Positions 4,450 through 5,142 of a DNA stretch of 5,142 bases are shown one piece after another. Made by a program: the position numbers and the translations under genes. Origin of the DNA: Dehalococcoidia bacterium (GTDB taxonomy: Bacteria > Chloroflexota > Dehalococcoidia > UBA6926); contig JASLZO010000096.1 in assembly GCA_030754805.1 (NCBI GenBank), forward strand, positions 1 to 5,142, written 5' to 3'. Position 1 is the first letter of the stretch. Every line of letters begins with the position of its first letter. The notes below the pieces were generated by a model. It was not told the origin of the DNA. It saw nothing but the letters and a program-made list of their open reading frames with translations, and made no database searches.

Positions 4450-4992
4450 GTGCGCGTTGGGCTGATATCCGATACGCACATCCCCGAGACACGGCCGGGG
4501 TTGCCAAAGGAGATCTTCGACGTTTTCCACGATGTCGATCTCGTGCTGCATGGCGGTGACATGTACGTGATCGACGTTCTGGACTGGCTCGAGCAAGGCC
4601 TGAGCGTGCCTATCGTCGCGGTTCGTGGCAACGGCGATGGTCGGTCCGACCACCCGCCGTTCCCGGCAAACGATCCTCGAGTGAAAGGCGTTCAGACGCT
4701 CGACCTAGAGGGAGTGCGCGTTGGGATGGTGCATGCGATCCCGTTTCCTCACGAGGTCCGGACCGAGCATTTCGACCGAGTCGTTAAAGAGACCTTCGGC
4801 GAACAGGCGATAGACGTGGTGGTGTGCGGGGATACCCACATCCCGCGTGTCGACCTCTATCAGGAGATGTTGCTGGTGAACTCCGGTAGCCCGACGATCC
4901 ATGACCTTCGGAAACGACTGGGGACGGTGGCGATACTGACGATCGAGTGCGGAAAAGCGTCGGCAACGATGATTGAGCTCAGCGGCGTGTAA
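4450..4992 (+). CDS. Metallophosphoesterase, YfcE/MJ0936-like calcineurin-type phosphodiesterase
   Basis: The product is 180 residues, a usual size for the YfcE/MJ0936 group of small dinuclear-metal phosphoesterases. Ligand motifs are seen in order: SDTH with Asp8 and His10, HGGD with Asp37, RGNGD with Asn61 and Asp63, MVHA with His95, and GDTHIP with His130. The family's NSGSPT, a conserved closing motif, is at 144-149. The first residue of the usual GHTH motif is Asp128 here instead of His, so one metal ligand is altered. Relatives hydrolyse model phosphodiesters in vitro, but their physiological substrate is usually unknown, as here. There is no signal peptide, so it is cytoplasmic. The GTG start is supported by the perfect AGGAGG 5 bases upstream and by the family N-terminus (MRVGLISDTH). 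It is the second gene of an operon with the acyl-CoA dehydrogenase, separated by 9 bases, though no functional link between the two is evident. Confidence 0.92.
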   Translation: MRVGLISDTHIPETRPGLPKEIFDVFHDVDLVLHGGDMYVIDVLDWLEQGLSVPIVAVRGNGDGRSDHPPFPANDPRVKGVQTLDLEGVRVGMVHAIPFPHEVRTEHFDRVVKETFGEQAIDVVVCGDTHIPRVDLYQEMLLVNSGSPTIHDLRKRLGTVAILTIECGKASATMIELSGV

Positions 4993-5040
4993 CGAATTTG
5001 GTTCTCAAGACGTCGGAGCTGCTACTCATCCCTTCTGCTG

Positions 5041-5060
5041 ATTCGCACTCATTCGCACTG
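5041..5060. repeat. Tandem 10-bp direct repeat (ATTCGCACTC / ATTCGCACTG)
   Basis: Two adjacent copies match at 9 of 10 bases, so the period is one helical turn. They lie in the 150-base region after the phosphoesterase gene, which otherwise shows no coding frame that I believe and no clear terminator. Two sites one helical turn apart on the same DNA face could bind a regulator of the next gene to the right. Chance is also possible. Confidence 0.35.
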
Positions 5061-5121
5061 ACGATCGGAAACCATCCCTGCTCTCGATAACCAATGTGGG
5101 TAGTTGCGGATTGAATTCATT

Positions 5122-5136
5122 GGAGCCACCTGAATG
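5122..5136 (+). promoter_or_regulatory. Possible ribosome binding site and start codon of a gene running off the right edge
   Basis: GGAG at 5122-5125 is followed 8 bases later by ATG at 5134, after which only two further codons (Gly, Pro) are visible. The spacing is right for translation initiation. A weak -10-like GATAAC (5086-5091) lies upstream without a -35. Arms CCAATG (5091-5096) and CATTGG (5118-5123) form an inverted repeat whose right arm touches the GGAG. Too little sequence remains to confirm a gene. Confidence 0.25.
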
Positions 5137-5142
5137 GGGCCG

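Noticed and set aside
5026..5142. Minus-strand open frame of 38 codons entering from the right edge, as a possible end of a convergent gene
   Set aside because: Third positions are not GC-rich as in the real genes, another minus-strand frame is open nearly as long, and the translation shows nothing recognisable.

Overview
The window is a compact stretch of bacterial chromosome. It is GC-rich in the coding parts, strongly so at third codon positions, and holds six genes (one cut by the left edge) with short intergenic gaps. I see no insertion sequence, integrase, CRISPR array, tRNA or rRNA. The gene content, the mixture of Shine-Dalgarno-led and apparently leaderless starts, and the long two-domain dCTP deaminase fit a free-living high-GC bacterium. 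An uncultured Actinomycetota-like or Chloroflexota-like lineage is possible, but the sequence alone does not fix the phylum.

Layout. Left edge, minus strand: the 5' part of a small membrane-anchored protein of unknown function (1-233). Upstream of it on the same strand lies a universal stress protein of the ATP-binding type (340-795). A divergent promoter region (796-940) separates this from a plus-strand serine alpha/beta hydrolase (941-1843). That hydrolase has the clearest promoter in the window, with a 7-bp-arm inverted repeat centred near the predicted transcription start. Next, also on the plus strand, comes a 400-residue dCTP deaminase (1946-3148), which looks leaderless and has a perfect palindrome inside its promoter. 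Then an acyl-CoA dehydrogenase (3223-4440) and a YfcE/MJ0936-like metallophosphoesterase (4450-4992) form a tight two-gene operon. In that operon the second gene's ribosome binding site overlaps the stop codon of the first. The last 150 bases are intergenic, with a short tandem repeat and a possible ribosome binding site and start codon at the very edge.

How the genes work together. The functions are mostly unrelated housekeeping or catabolic roles: a nucleotide-binding stress protein, a hydrolase, dUTP supply for thymidylate synthesis, acyl-CoA oxidation and a phosphoesterase. There is no evidence for a dedicated new system. The points most worth a second look are the two promoter palindromes, the two candidate leaderless starts, and residue-level oddities. 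These are an acyl-CoA dehydrogenase without the usual C-terminal catalytic glutamate, a phosphoesterase with GDTH instead of GHTH, and the tandem-domain architecture and low-complexity insert of the deaminase.
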